A stretch of DNA of 32,388 bases, from assembly GCA_024637135.1 (NCBI GenBank), contig JAGXFT010000135.1, positions 1 to 32,388 on the forward strand, read 5' to 3'. Source of the DNA: Nitriliruptorales bacterium (GTDB taxonomy: Bacteria; Actinomycetota; Nitriliruptoria; Nitriliruptorales; Nitriliruptoraceae). The translations under genes were made by a program, and so were the position numbers. The notes under the pieces are model-generated. The model saw only the letters and a program-made list of their open reading frames with translations, was not told the DNA's origin and ran no database searches. This document shows, piece by piece, positions 21,809-30,743 of this stretch. The first letter of the stretch is position 1; every line of letters begins with the position of its first letter.

Positions 21809-23806
21809 ATGTCCAGCGAGTCGTCCGGCCCGCGCCCCGACCCGGCGTCGCTGCAGCACGGCTGGAACCTGGTTCGCCGCCAGTTGCGTACGGCTCCGCG
21901 CGGGTTCACCTGGGGCGCGTTGGGTGCGCTGCTGTACGCCGCCATGACGATCGTGTCCGCCCTGGTGGTGGGGGCAGTCGCCGACCGGTTGCTGCTGCCG
22001 GCCGCCACCGAGCCCGCGACCGTGGGCGCGATCATGCTCGCGGCCGGTGCGATCGTCGCCGTCGCGTTGTTCAAGGCCGTCGGCGTCGTCGGCCGCCGCC
22101 TCGGGGCCTACGTCGCCCAGTACGGGTTGCAACGCCACGACCGACGCCTGGTCACGCGGCGCTATCTCGCCCTCGGGATCCCGTGGCATCGCCGCCACGC
22201 CACCGGCACGTTGTTGTCCAACGCGTCGTCGGACGTCGAGTCGGCCGCGTTCGTGGCGGCCCCGCTGCCGATGGCGCTGGGTGCGACGGTCATGCTGTTG
22301 GTCACCGCGATCCTGTTGGTCGTCACCGATCCGTGGCTGGCGGCCGTGGGGTTCGTGGTCGGCCCCCTGATCGGGGCCGCGAACTACTCGTTCTCCCGCC
22401 GGATGCGGGCCGTGTCGCGTCGGGCACAGTCGACGCGGGGCGACGTGGCCGAGGTCGCCCACGAGAGCTTCGATGCCGCGTTGGTCGTCAAGACGCTGGG
22501 ACGCGAGGGCGCCGAGATCGCCCGCTTCGACGACGAGACCGGACGGTTGCGCGACCACCTCATCAGCCTCGGGCGCCTCCGGGCGGTGTTCGACCCGGTC
22601 GTCCAGGCGTTGCCCAACCTCGGCATCCTGGCGGTGTTGGCGGTCGGCGCGTGGCGGGTCGAACAGGGCCTGCTGACGGCCGGATCCCTGATCACCTTCG
22701 CCTACCTGTTCCGGCTCGTCGCGATGCCGATGCGGGTGTTCGGGTGGCTGCTGGGACAGTTGCCGCAGGCCGTGGTCGGGTTCGACCGGGTCAGCCGCGT
22801 CCTGGATGCCGACGAGGACGTGACGTTCGGCACCCGCGGACTGGCCGCCGAGCGCGCGGCCCGGGTCGACGCGGACCGGGTGACCTATCAACACCCCGCG
22901 ACCACCCGCGCCGACCTGGACGTCCAGGACGACACCGACCTCGCGGCCGCCAGCGCCACACCCGACCCGGCCCCGGCCCCGACTTCGACTCAGGCGGCCC
23001 AGGCGGCGGATCCGGATCCCGCCTTGGCAGACGCGAGCACCAACGGTGCCGGGCCGGCCGAGACCCGCGGGGTCGAACACCTCGACCTCCACCTCCGACC
23101 GGGGCGCACCCTGGCCGTGGTGGGGGCGACGGGCAGCGGCAAGACCACCCTGGCGTGGTTGCTGGTGCGTCTGTACGACCCGGACACCGGCCAGGTCCGA
23201 CTCGACGAGGTGGCGCTGACCGACCTGGACCGCACGACCCTGGCCGAGGACGCCGTGCTGGTGTTCCAGGACGCCTTCCTGTTCGACGACACCGTCCGGC
23301 ACAACATCACGCTGGGTCGGCCGGCGACCGACGACCAGGTCGAGGCCGCCGCCCGATTGGCCGCCGCGCATGACTTCGTGGCCGACCTCGACGACGGCTA
23401 CGACACGGTCGTCGGCGAACGTGGGGCGACGCTGTCCGGTGGCCAGCGACAACGCATCGCGCTGGCCCGGGCGTTGCTGCGCCGACCACGGCTGTTGGTG
23501 CTCGACGACGCCACGTCTGCCGTCGACCCGACGATCGAGCAGGCGATCCTCAACGGCCTGCGCGTGGCCGACCTCGACACCACCGTCGTGCTGGTGGCCT
23601 ACCGGTCCGGATCGATCGCGCTGGCCGACGAGGTCGCGTTCGTCGCCGACGGAGCCGTCGTCGCCCGCGGCAGCCACGACGACCTGTTGGCCACCGACCC
23701 CGCCTACGCCCGGCTGGTCGAGGCCTACGACACCGATCGCGCCGACTTGGGCACGCGTGGTGGCCCGGGCACGGGTGACCGGGCCGACGTCGGGGTGCGA
23801 CCGTGA
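21809..23806 (+). CDS. ABC transporter, exporter type (TMD-NBD half-transporter A)
   Basis: N-terminal TMD, Walker A GATGSGKTT, LSGGQRQRIALARAL signature, Walker B LLVLDDATSAVD, altered H-loop LVAYRSGS. Confidence 0.93.
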   Translation: MSSESSGPRPDPASLQHGWNLVRRQLRTAPRGFTWGALGALLYAAMTIVSALVVGAVADRLLLPAATEPATVGAIMLAAGAIVAVALFKAVGVVGRRLGAYVAQYGLQRHDRRLVTRRYLALGIPWHRRHATGTLLSNASSDVESAAFVAAPLPMALGATVMLLVTAILLVVTDPWLAAVGFVVGPLIGAANYSFSRRMRAVSRRAQSTRGDVAEVAHESFDAALVVKTLGREGAEIARFDDETGRLRDHLISLGRLRAVFDPVVQALPNLGILAVLAVGAWRVEQGLLTAGSLITFAYLFRLVAMPMRVFGWLLGQLPQAVVGFDRVSRVLDADEDVTFGTRGLAAERAARVDADRVTYQHPATTRADLDVQDDTDLAAASATPDPAPAPTSTQAAQAADPDPALADASTNGAGPAETRGVEHLDLHLRPGRTLAVVGATGSGKTTLAWLLVRLYDPDTGQVRLDEVALTDLDRTTLAEDAVLVFQDAFLFDDTVRHNITLGRPATDDQVEAAARLAAAHDFVADLDDGYDTVVGERGATLSGGQRQRIALARALLRRPRLLVLDDATSAVDPTIEQAILNGLRVADLDTTVVLVAYRSGSIALADEVAFVADGAVVARGSHDDLLATDPAYARLVEAYDTDRADLGTRGGPGTGDRADVGVRP

Positions 23807-25626
23807 GCGCCGCCACGACCGCCGTCCCCAACCCCGAGCGGGTCGACCGCAGCGACGCGATGGACACCGTCCGTCGCGGCCTGCGCCTGTCCCCGGAACT
23901 GCGCCGTGGGTTGGTCGTGACGGTGCTGCTGGCGTTGCTCGCGACCTCCGGCCGGGTCGTGGTGCCGATCGCGATCCAGCAGACGATCGACAACGGCCTC
24001 GGACTGGACGGGCGCGCCGTCGACGTCCCGCTGGTGATCCGGTCGGTCTCGTGGGCGGCGGTGGCCGTGCTGGTGACCGCCCTGTCGTCGGGCGCGATGA
24101 ACATCCGGCTCGCGACCGCGGTCGAGACCGCGCTGGCCACCCTGCGCGTGCGCACGTTCGGCCACATCCACGACCTGTCGATGCTCCACCAGGCCAGTGA
24201 GCACCGGGGGAACCTGGTGGCGCGGGTGACCTCCGACATCGACGAGATCTCCCGCTTCATGCAGTGGGGTGGCCTGAACCTGCTGACGGCCAGCGCCCAA
24301 CTGGTCGTGGCCAGCGTGGTGATGGCGGCCTACTCGTGGCGCCTGACCGCGGTCGTGCTGGTCCTGTTCGTGCCGTTTGTGTTGGCCGCGAAGTGGTTCC
24401 AGGGGCGGCTGACGGTCGCCTACACCCTGGTGCGGGAACGGGTCGGGGTGCTGCTCGGGCGGCTGGCGGAGGTCGTCGTCGGCGCCCCCGCCATCCGGGC
24501 CTACGGGATCGAGGACGACACCCAGGACCGGCTCGACCGCGCCATCGAGGACCACCACGACGCGGCGCTGGAGGCCGGTCGGTTGTCGGCGTACTTCTCC
24601 GGCACCGGCGAGTCCTTCTCGGGTGCCGCGACCGCCGCGGTGGTCGTCGTCGGGGCGCTGTTCATCGGCTCCGGAACCGAGTCGCCGGGCACCGTCATCG
24701 CCATGCTGTTCCTGATCTCGCTGTTCGTCGAGCCGGTCCAGATCGCGGCGGAGACGGTCAACGAGGGCCAGACGGCGGTCGCGGGTTGGCGTCGGGTCCT
24801 GGACGTGCTGGACGTCGAGCCCGACGTCGCCGACCCCGGTGCCGACGGCCTGGTGCTGGCGGACGGCCCGGTCGGGGTGTCGTTCACGCAGGTCGGGTTC
24901 CGCTACCCGCGTCCCGGGGAGACCGCCCGCGAGGCGTCCGGGCCGGTGGTGCTCGACGACGTGTCGGTCGCGATCCCGCCGGAACAACACGTCGCCGTCG
25001 TCGGCGAGACCGGGTCCGGCAAGACCACCTTCGCCAAGATCCTGACCAGGCTGATGGACCCGTCGACCGGGTCGGTGCAGGTGCAGGGCCTGCCGATCGA
25101 CCAGATCGCGTTCGGGTCCCTGCGCCGCCACGTCGTGATGGTCCCACAGGAAGGGGCCCTGTTCGCCGGGTCGATCCGGGACAACCTGCTCCACGGCCGT
25201 CCCGACGCGACCCGCGCCGACCTCCGCGACGCGCTGGGCGACCTGGGCCTGCAGGACTGGGTCGAGGGCCTCCCGGGCGGCATGGACACCCCCGTCGGCG
25301 ACCGTGGTGGTGCCCTGTCGGCGGGGGAGCGCCAGTTGGTGGCCCTGACCCGCGCCTACGTCGCCGATCCCCGCCTGCTGGTGCTGGACGAGGCGACCTC
25401 GGCGGTCGACCCGGCCACCGAGGTGCGACTGCGGCGGGCGCTGGACGGCCTGACCCGTGGCCGCACCACCGTCACCATCGCCCATCGCCTGTCCACCGCC
25501 CAGGCATCCGAGCGGGTGCTGGTGTTCGACGCCGGGCGCCTGGTCGAGGATGGCCACCACGACGACCTGGTGACCGCCGGCGGCGTCTACGCCGACCTCT
25601 TCGCGTCGTGGGAGTCCGGCACCTGA
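23803..25626 (+). CDS. ABC transporter, exporter type (TMD-NBD half-transporter B)
   Basis: N-terminal TMD, Walker A GETGSGKTT, altered signature LSAGERQLVALTRAY, Walker B LLVLDEATSAVD, H-loop TIAHRLST. GTGA overlap with half-transporter A. Confidence 0.94.
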   Translation: MSAATTAVPNPERVDRSDAMDTVRRGLRLSPELRRGLVVTVLLALLATSGRVVVPIAIQQTIDNGLGLDGRAVDVPLVIRSVSWAAVAVLVTALSSGAMNIRLATAVETALATLRVRTFGHIHDLSMLHQASEHRGNLVARVTSDIDEISRFMQWGGLNLLTASAQLVVASVVMAAYSWRLTAVVLVLFVPFVLAAKWFQGRLTVAYTLVRERVGVLLGRLAEVVVGAPAIRAYGIEDDTQDRLDRAIEDHHDAALEAGRLSAYFSGTGESFSGAATAAVVVVGALFIGSGTESPGTVIAMLFLISLFVEPVQIAAETVNEGQTAVAGWRRVLDVLDVEPDVADPGADGLVLADGPVGVSFTQVGFRYPRPGETAREASGPVVLDDVSVAIPPEQHVAVVGETGSGKTTFAKILTRLMDPSTGSVQVQGLPIDQIAFGSLRRHVVMVPQEGALFAGSIRDNLLHGRPDATRADLRDALGDLGLQDWVEGLPGGMDTPVGDRGGALSAGERQLVALTRAYVADPRLLVLDEATSAVDPATEVRLRRALDGLTRGRTTVTIAHRLSTAQASERVLVFDAGRLVEDGHHDDLVTAGGVYADLFASWESGT

Positions 25627-25660
25627 TCCCGGCAGCAGTCGTGTCTGGTGGGGAGGTGGG

Positions 25661-25734
25661 GGTTGCGGGCGGCGGTCCGGGATCGGCCGACCAAGGGGAC
25701 CACGGCCCGCGGACGACGCTGCCGCCCCGCAACC
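25661..25734. other. Long-range inverted repeat in the convergent gap between ABC half-transporter B and the sucrase/ferredoxin-like gene
   Basis: ggttgcgggcggc (25661-25673) pairs with gccgccccgcaacc (25721-25734) with a single-nt bulge. Confidence 0.65.
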
Positions 25735-25810
25735 GGCCGCCGCGTCGGTGCCTCCGGATGCCCGCAGCGAGCCGTGGATCGACACGCCGCCGAGGGCAGC
25801 GGTGGCTGGG

Positions 25811-26713
25811 TCAGGCGATGACGTCCCAGGTGCCACGGGGGGCCGGGTCGCCACCACAGGAGACCGGGGCGTCGGGGAGGTGGCGGCGGCGGAGGACGAT
25901 CTCCTCGATGACGTCGGCGCTGGTCGTGCGTCGTGTCACGTGGACAGTGGCATGGTCCCCGTCGGCGGCATGGTCCCCGTCCGCGGAATCGGTGGGCGTC
26001 CGGGTGACACCGGCGATGTCGTCGGGACGCACCAGGCCGTACCTCCGTCGGACCGCGACCTCCGCTGCCTGTTCGGGACGCTCCCAGCGGGCGTTGCCGC
26101 GATAGGTCGACAGGTCGAGCCGGCCGGTGCCAACCGCGGCCCAGAAGTCGTCCACCCCGTCGACGAACCCGTGCACGGCACCGCTCGGGAACGCCAGCAC
26201 GCTGGGCGCGAAGCGATGCCCACCGGTGTGGGATGTTTCCCACACGGCGTCCCCGCCCAGGACGGCCAACGCCGTCACCAGCGGCCGCCCCCACTGGGCA
26301 CAACAGGCGTCTCGACGGCCATGCGTGCACACGGCCACGATCGGTTCGGTGACGGCGGCGGCGCCGACCGGTGGCTGGTCGGCGATGACGGCGGCGACGT
26401 CGAGGTCGACGAGGTCCTCCACCAGCAGGTCGAGCCGGGCCGTCCAGCCCGCGACCAGGTTGACGAGGAACACCGCCCTGGTCGGACGGCGACGCCGGTC
26501 GGGGCGCCGGATCGCCTGGTACCGGACGTCGAGGCGGGCGGTCTGGGCGGCGAGGTGGGTGCGCACGGCGCGGGGCAGCGCGCCGTCGGCCAGCGCGTCC
26601 CGGCCCCACGGGCCGTGGTCCTGGACCAGCAGCCAGTGCGCGGCCACCGGAGCGGTGCCCGGCAGGGGCTCGTCGGCCCGTGCGAGCAGGCCGCATCGGA
26701 CGGCGTCGTCCAC
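25811..26713 (-). CDS. Sucrase/ferredoxin-like family protein (thioredoxin-like fold, probable Fe-S protein)
   Basis: VCTHGRRDACCAQWGRPL and SHTGGHRFAPSVLAFPSG, plus QDHGPWGRDAL. GTG start at 26713 favoured by upstream GGAGGG and minus-strand TACGGT; ORF extends to 26908. Confidence 0.83.
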   Translation of the reverse strand: MDDAVRCGLLARADEPLPGTAPVAAHWLLVQDHGPWGRDALADGALPRAVRTHLAAQTARLDVRYQAIRRPDRRRRPTRAVFLVNLVAGWTARLDLLVEDLVDLDVAAVIADQPPVGAAAVTEPIVAVCTHGRRDACCAQWGRPLVTALAVLGGDAVWETSHTGGHRFAPSVLAFPSGAVHGFVDGVDDFWAAVGTGRLDLSTYRGNARWERPEQAAEVAVRRRYGLVRPDDIAGVTRTPTDSADGDHAADGDHATVHVTRRTTSADVIEEIVLRRRHLPDAPVSCGGDPAPRGTWDVIA

Positions 26714-26914
26714 GATGGTCGGTCCCTCCGGGCGTCGGACCCGGACCGTATCCTCGGCGGCGCCGTTCCCGCGGAGGCGACCGACCGATGCGATGCCGGG
26801 GGCAGAGCCCGACCGGAGCCCGACCGGGGTCCGCTCGACCCCGCAGCCGACCTCGCAGGCATCCGCCGGGGGAGCGGCCGGCAGGGCCGGGCTGCAGGGT
26901 CCCGGCACCTGCGA

Positions 26915-26920
26915 TAGCCT
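26915..26920 (+). promoter_or_regulatory. Putative rplU-rpmA promoter -10 element (TAGCCT)
   Basis: cgaTAGCCT about 140 nt upstream of the rplU start; matches the TANNNT pattern seen elsewhere in the window. Confidence 0.4.
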
Positions 26921-27059
26921 GTCGTCCGATGCGGTTCCGCCGGCGCGGGGCCGTTCCTTTCGTCCGACCCCGTACCCGTTCCCGCAGCCGCCCCGCGCTG
27001 CTCGCCCTCGGCGACGCGCGCCCGCGTCTGCACCGTCCCACCACGTTCAGGAGGCCACC

Positions 27060-27359
27060 GTGTACGCGATCATCGCGACTGGCGGCAAGCAGTACCGCGT
27101 CCAGGAGGGCCAGCACCTCACCGTCGAGAAGCTCATCGGCGATGTCGGCGACTCCATCGACCTTCCGGTCGTGCTGGTCGGCGACGGCGGCGACGTGACC
27201 ACCGGGTCCGACGTGTCGGACCGCACCGTGAGCGCCACCATCACCGAACACGGTCGTGGTGACAAGATCCGGGTCTTCACCTACAAGAACAAGTCCCGCC
27301 AGCACAAGCGCCGCGGTCACCGCCAGCACCAGACGACCATCAAGATCGACAGCATCTGA
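27060..27359 (+). CDS. rplU: 50S ribosomal protein L21
   Basis: [25 protein letters not shown]...[28 protein letters not shown] start with AGGAGG upstream. Confidence 0.97.
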   Translation: MYAIIATGGKQYRVQEGQHLTVEKLIGDVGDSIDLPVVLVGDGGDVTTGSDVSDRTVSATITEHGRGDKIRVFTYKNKSRQHKRRGHRQHQTTIKIDSI

Positions 27360-27416
27360 CCCCGCCCGGACCACCCCGGCCAGCCCCGGGGACCGGATTT
27401 TCGAGAAGGATCCACC

Positions 27417-27680
27417 ATGGCGCACAAGAAGGGCGGCGGTTCGTCCAACAACGGCCGCGACTCCAAGGCAAAGCGACTCGGCGTCAAGCGCTTCGGCGGT
27501 GAGGTCGTGCGTGCAGGCGGCATCATCGTCCGCCAGCGCGGGACCAAGATCCACCCGGGCGACAACGTCGGCCGCGGTGGCGATGACACCCTGTTCGCGC
27601 TCGTCGACGGCTCGGTCCGGTTCCGCAAGTCCGGTGCCCGGACCTTCGCCAACGTCGACGCGCACCCGTCGGATTCGTAG
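27417..27680 (+). CDS. rpmA: 50S ribosomal protein L27
   Basis: [61 protein letters not shown]. Confidence 0.98.
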   Translation: MAHKKGGGSSNNGRDSKAKRLGVKRFGGEVVRAGGIIVRQRGTKIHPGDNVGRGGDDTLFALVDGSVRFRKSGARTFANVDAHPSDS

Positions 27681-27738
27681 GGCTTCGAACACGGCAACCT
27701 GCGGGTGCACGCGCACCCGTCGGATTCGTGGCGCTTCG
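27654..27738 (+). repeat. Direct duplication of the rpmA 3' end (copies 27654-27687 and 27705-27738, 51 nt apart)
   Basis: gtcgacgcgcacccgtcggattcgtagggcttcg versus gtgcacgcgcacccgtcggattcgtggcgcttcg (30/34 identical by eye). Confidence 0.85.
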
Positions 27739-27763
27739 GCGGGGGCACCCGCCGGTGCGTGAT

Positions 27764-27792
27764 ACGGGGGCTCCCCACCGGGGAGTCCTCGT
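27764..27792 (+). terminator. Strong hairpin downstream of rpmA, terminator-like
   Basis: acgggggctcccc-acc-ggggagtcctcgt: 13-bp stem including two G-U pairs, 3-nt loop, only a short T-run (ttt) a few nt downstream. Confidence 0.55.
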
Positions 27793-27935
27793 GGTGTTTC
27801 CGGCCCGTTCGCGCCCCTCGGTCGTGACCGCGCGGCATGATCGTGTGCACGGGTGACCGACCCTTCGTCGGGTCGAGCCGTGCCACCCGACGTCGTCGCC
27901 ACGGCGCCCCGACCACCACCACGAAGGCCCATTCC

Positions 27936-29486
27936 GTGTCCGATGCCGTCGAGTTCGTCGACTCCACCTCGATCCACGTGCGGGGTGGTCGCGGCGGCAA
28001 CGGCGCGGCCTCGATGCGCCGCGAGAAGCACGTCCCGCGCGGCGGCCCGGACGGTGGCAACGGTGGTCGCGGCGGTGACGTCGTGCTGGAGGCGCAGCGC
28101 GGCCAGGCGTCGCTGCTGGACATCTCGCGGCGCCCGCATCGACGCGGCGACGACGGCGGCCACGGATCGTCGCAGCGCAAGTCCGGGGCCGACGGCGACG
28201 ACACCGTCGTGACCGTGCCGATCGGGACGGTCGTGCGGACCACCGACGGACGGATCCTGGCTGACCTCACCCGCCACGCACAGCAGTTCGTGGTGGCCGA
28301 GGGTGGCCGCGGTGGACGCGGCAACGCCGCCTTCGCCAACCGCCACCGGCGGGTCCCGCGGTTCGCGGAGTACGGCGAGGAGGTCGAGGAGTACACGCTG
28401 CGCCTGGACCTCAAGGTCATCGCCGACGTCGGGCTGGTCGGGTTCCCGTCCGCGGGCAAGTCCTCGCTCGTGTCGCGCCTGAGTGCCGCGCGGCCGCGGA
28501 TCGAGGCCTGGCCGTTCACCACCCTCACCCCCCACCTGGGCGTGATGCGGGCCGGCGACCACGCTGACGGCAGCCCGATCGACGTGGTGCTGGCCGACGT
28601 CCCCGGGCTGGTCGAGGGTGCCAGCGACGGCAAGGGACTGGGCCACCGCTTCCTGCGCCACGTCGAACGCTGTCGGGTGCTGCTGCACGTGCTGGACACG
28701 TCGCCGTTCGACCCGGGCCGCGACCCGATCAGCGACCTGGAGGTGCTGCGCGCCGAACTGGTCGCACACGACCCGGCCCTGGCCGAGCGGGTCGAGGTGG
28801 TGGCGCTGAACAAGGTGGACGTGCCCGACGGCGCCGCGATGGCCGAGATGGTCCGGTCCGAACTGGAGTCACGCGGCTACGAGGTGTTCGAGGTCTCGGC
28901 CGTGTCCGGGGCCGGCCTCGACGCGCTGCGCTACCGCCTCGGTGACCTGGTCGCGGCCGCCCGCGCGGGCGACCCGGAAGCCACCGACGACGGCGGCGAG
29001 GCCCCGATCGTCATCACCCTGGACGATCACGGACCGGCCTACCGGATCGGGCGCGACCCGTCCGGCGTCCTGGCCGTGGTCGGTCGCCAGGTCGAGCGCT
29101 GGGTCCAGATGCTGCCGGTCAACAACCCCGACGCGGCCCGGTACCTGCAGGGCCGCCTCCGTCGCGCCGGGGTCGTGCGGGCGCTGGTCAAGGCCGGGGC
29201 ACGTTCCGGTGACGACGTCGTCATCGGCGACATGCTCTTCGAGTTCGAACCCGAGCTCGACGACCTCCCCCCCGACGAGCGTGCCGAGATCCTCGCCGGC
29301 GAGTTCGACGACGCCGACCCGGACGATGTCGTCGGCCGGATCGAGGTCGCCGAGGCAACCGACGACCCCATGGCCGACGGGGAGGCCCCCGACGACGGAC
29401 TCCACGAAGGGGCCCCCGACGACGAGGGCTCCGACAACGTGGATCCCGACGCGGCGGCCACCGTGCCCGCGGACCGGGAGGACTGA
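27936..29486 (+). CDS. obgE: GTPase Obg/CgtA with C-terminal OCT domain and acidic tail
   Basis: Glycine-rich Obg fold ([38 protein letters not shown]), G1 [26 protein letters not shown] domain. Confidence 0.96.
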   Translation: MSDAVEFVDSTSIHVRGGRGGNGAASMRREKHVPRGGPDGGNGGRGGDVVLEAQRGQASLLDISRRPHRRGDDGGHGSSQRKSGADGDDTVVTVPIGTVVRTTDGRILADLTRHAQQFVVAEGGRGGRGNAAFANRHRRVPRFAEYGEEVEEYTLRLDLKVIADVGLVGFPSAGKSSLVSRLSAARPRIEAWPFTTLTPHLGVMRAGDHADGSPIDVVLADVPGLVEGASDGKGLGHRFLRHVERCRVLLHVLDTSPFDPGRDPISDLEVLRAELVAHDPALAERVEVVALNKVDVPDGAAMAEMVRSELESRGYEVFEVSAVSGAGLDALRYRLGDLVAAARAGDPEATDDGGEAPIVITLDDHGPAYRIGRDPSGVLAVVGRQVERWVQMLPVNNPDAARYLQGRLRRAGVVRALVKAGARSGDDVVIGDMLFEFEPELDDLPPDERAEILAGEFDDADPDDVVGRIEVAEATDDPMADGEAPDDGLHEGAPDDEGSDNVDPDAAATVPADRED

Positions 29487-29487
29487 C

Positions 29488-30630
29488 GTGGCCACGACGT
29501 CGGACGGGGCCGCGGCCGGGCGGCCAGGCCTGGTGGTGGTCAAGGTCGGCTCGTCGTCGCTGCGCGGGGAGGACGGCCTGCTGGACCGCGCGATGGTCGC
29601 GTCGCTGGGCCACCAACTGGCGGCCGTGCGGGCCAGCGGGTCGGCGGTCGTGCTGGTGTCGTCGGGGGCGGTGTCGGCCGGGATGGGCCTGCTCGGACTG
29701 GCGGACCGGCCGACCGACCGGGAGCGACTGCAGGCCTGCGCCGCGGTCGGCCAGGCGGAACTGATCAACGCCTGGCAGCAGGCCTTCGCCGAACACGGGC
29801 TGTCGGCGGCCCAGGTGCTGCTGACCCAGGACGACTTCGTGGCCCGTGGGCGCTACCTCAACGCCCGCCAGACGCTGACCCGCCTGTTGTCGCTCGCCAC
29901 CATCCCGGTGATCAACGAGAACGACGCCATCACCTTCGACGAGTTGGCCTACGGCGACAACGACCACCTGGCCGCGCTGGTGGCATCGATGCTGCACGCC
30001 GACCTGCTGGTGTTGTTGTCGGACGTGGACGGGGTCTACGACGCACCGCCGAACGAGCCCGGGGCGACCGTGGTCCCGACGGTGGCCGATGTCGCCGACC
30101 TCGACCTCGACCGGATCGGGGGGACCGGTTCTGCCTTCGGCTCCGGCGGGATGCGCACCAAGGTCGAGTCCGCCCAGGTCGTCACGGCCTCCGGCGGGGC
30201 CGTCGTCATCGCGAACGCGTCCCGGCCCGACGTCGTGGGGGATGCCGTGGCCGGTCGGGACGTCGGCACGCGCTTCGCCGCTCGCGACCGGTCCGATGCG
30301 CGCCGGCTGTGGATCGGGTTCGCCCTGCGGGTCCGCGGCCGCCTGGTCGTGGACGCCGGAGCGGTGGGCGCGCTCACCGGCCGTGGCCGCTCGCTGCTGG
30401 CCGTGGGCGTGACCACCGTCGAGGGCGACTTCCCGGCCGGGGCCTGCGTGGCGATCGACGGGCCCGACGGCACCGAGGTCGCCCGCGGCCTCACGACGCT
30501 GGCAGCCGACGACCTCCGCCGCGTGGTCGGCCACACCACGGCCGACGCGCGACGGGCCCTGGGGTCCGACCGGGTCCGCGAGGTCGTCCACCGCGACCAC
30601 CTGTTCGTGCTGCCCCACCACCGTGCCTGA
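29488..30630 (+). CDS. proB: Glutamate 5-kinase (with C-terminal PUA domain)
   Basis: VVVKVGSSSL, VLVSSGAVSAGMGLLGL, INENDAITFDELAYGDNDHLAA, GSGGMRTKVESAQVV; adjacent to obgE. Confidence 0.95.
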   Translation: MATTSDGAAAGRPGLVVVKVGSSSLRGEDGLLDRAMVASLGHQLAAVRASGSAVVLVSSGAVSAGMGLLGLADRPTDRERLQACAAVGQAELINAWQQAFAEHGLSAAQVLLTQDDFVARGRYLNARQTLTRLLSLATIPVINENDAITFDELAYGDNDHLAALVASMLHADLLVLLSDVDGVYDAPPNEPGATVVPTVADVADLDLDRIGGTGSAFGSGGMRTKVESAQVVTASGGAVVIANASRPDVVGDAVAGRDVGTRFAARDRSDARRLWIGFALRVRGRLVVDAGAVGALTGRGRSLLAVGVTTVEGDFPAGACVAIDGPDGTEVARGLTTLAADDLRRVVGHTTADARRALGSDRVREVVHRDHLFVLPHHRA

Positions 30631-30647
30631 CCGCCAGATGTGGGGAC

Positions 30648-30673
30648 TATCATCCGCCCGGGCCCACGCCCGG
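30648..30673 (+). promoter_or_regulatory. Putative trkH promoter -10 (TATCAT, 30648-30653) with hairpin at the start of the predicted transcript
   Basis: gacTATCAT followed by ccgggc-ccac-gcccgg (30658-30673). Confidence 0.45.
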
Positions 30674-30743
30674 CGTGCGCCGTCGGCCCGATCGACGGAA
30701 CCGGGCACGTCGACGCTTGCCGCGGCCCGCACGGAGGACCACC

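Noticed and set aside
21186-27059. Mobile element or genomic island between rne and rplU
   Set aside because: No integrase, transposase, flanking direct repeats or tRNA seen, and composition looks similar to the flanks; treated as lineage-specific gene insertion only.
25587-28769. 1060-aa minus-strand ORF overlapping the sucrase-like gene, rplU, rpmA and obgE
   Set aside because: Spurious high-GC open frame. Its internal repeat (RIRRVRVH...) only mirrors the real rpmA 3' duplication.
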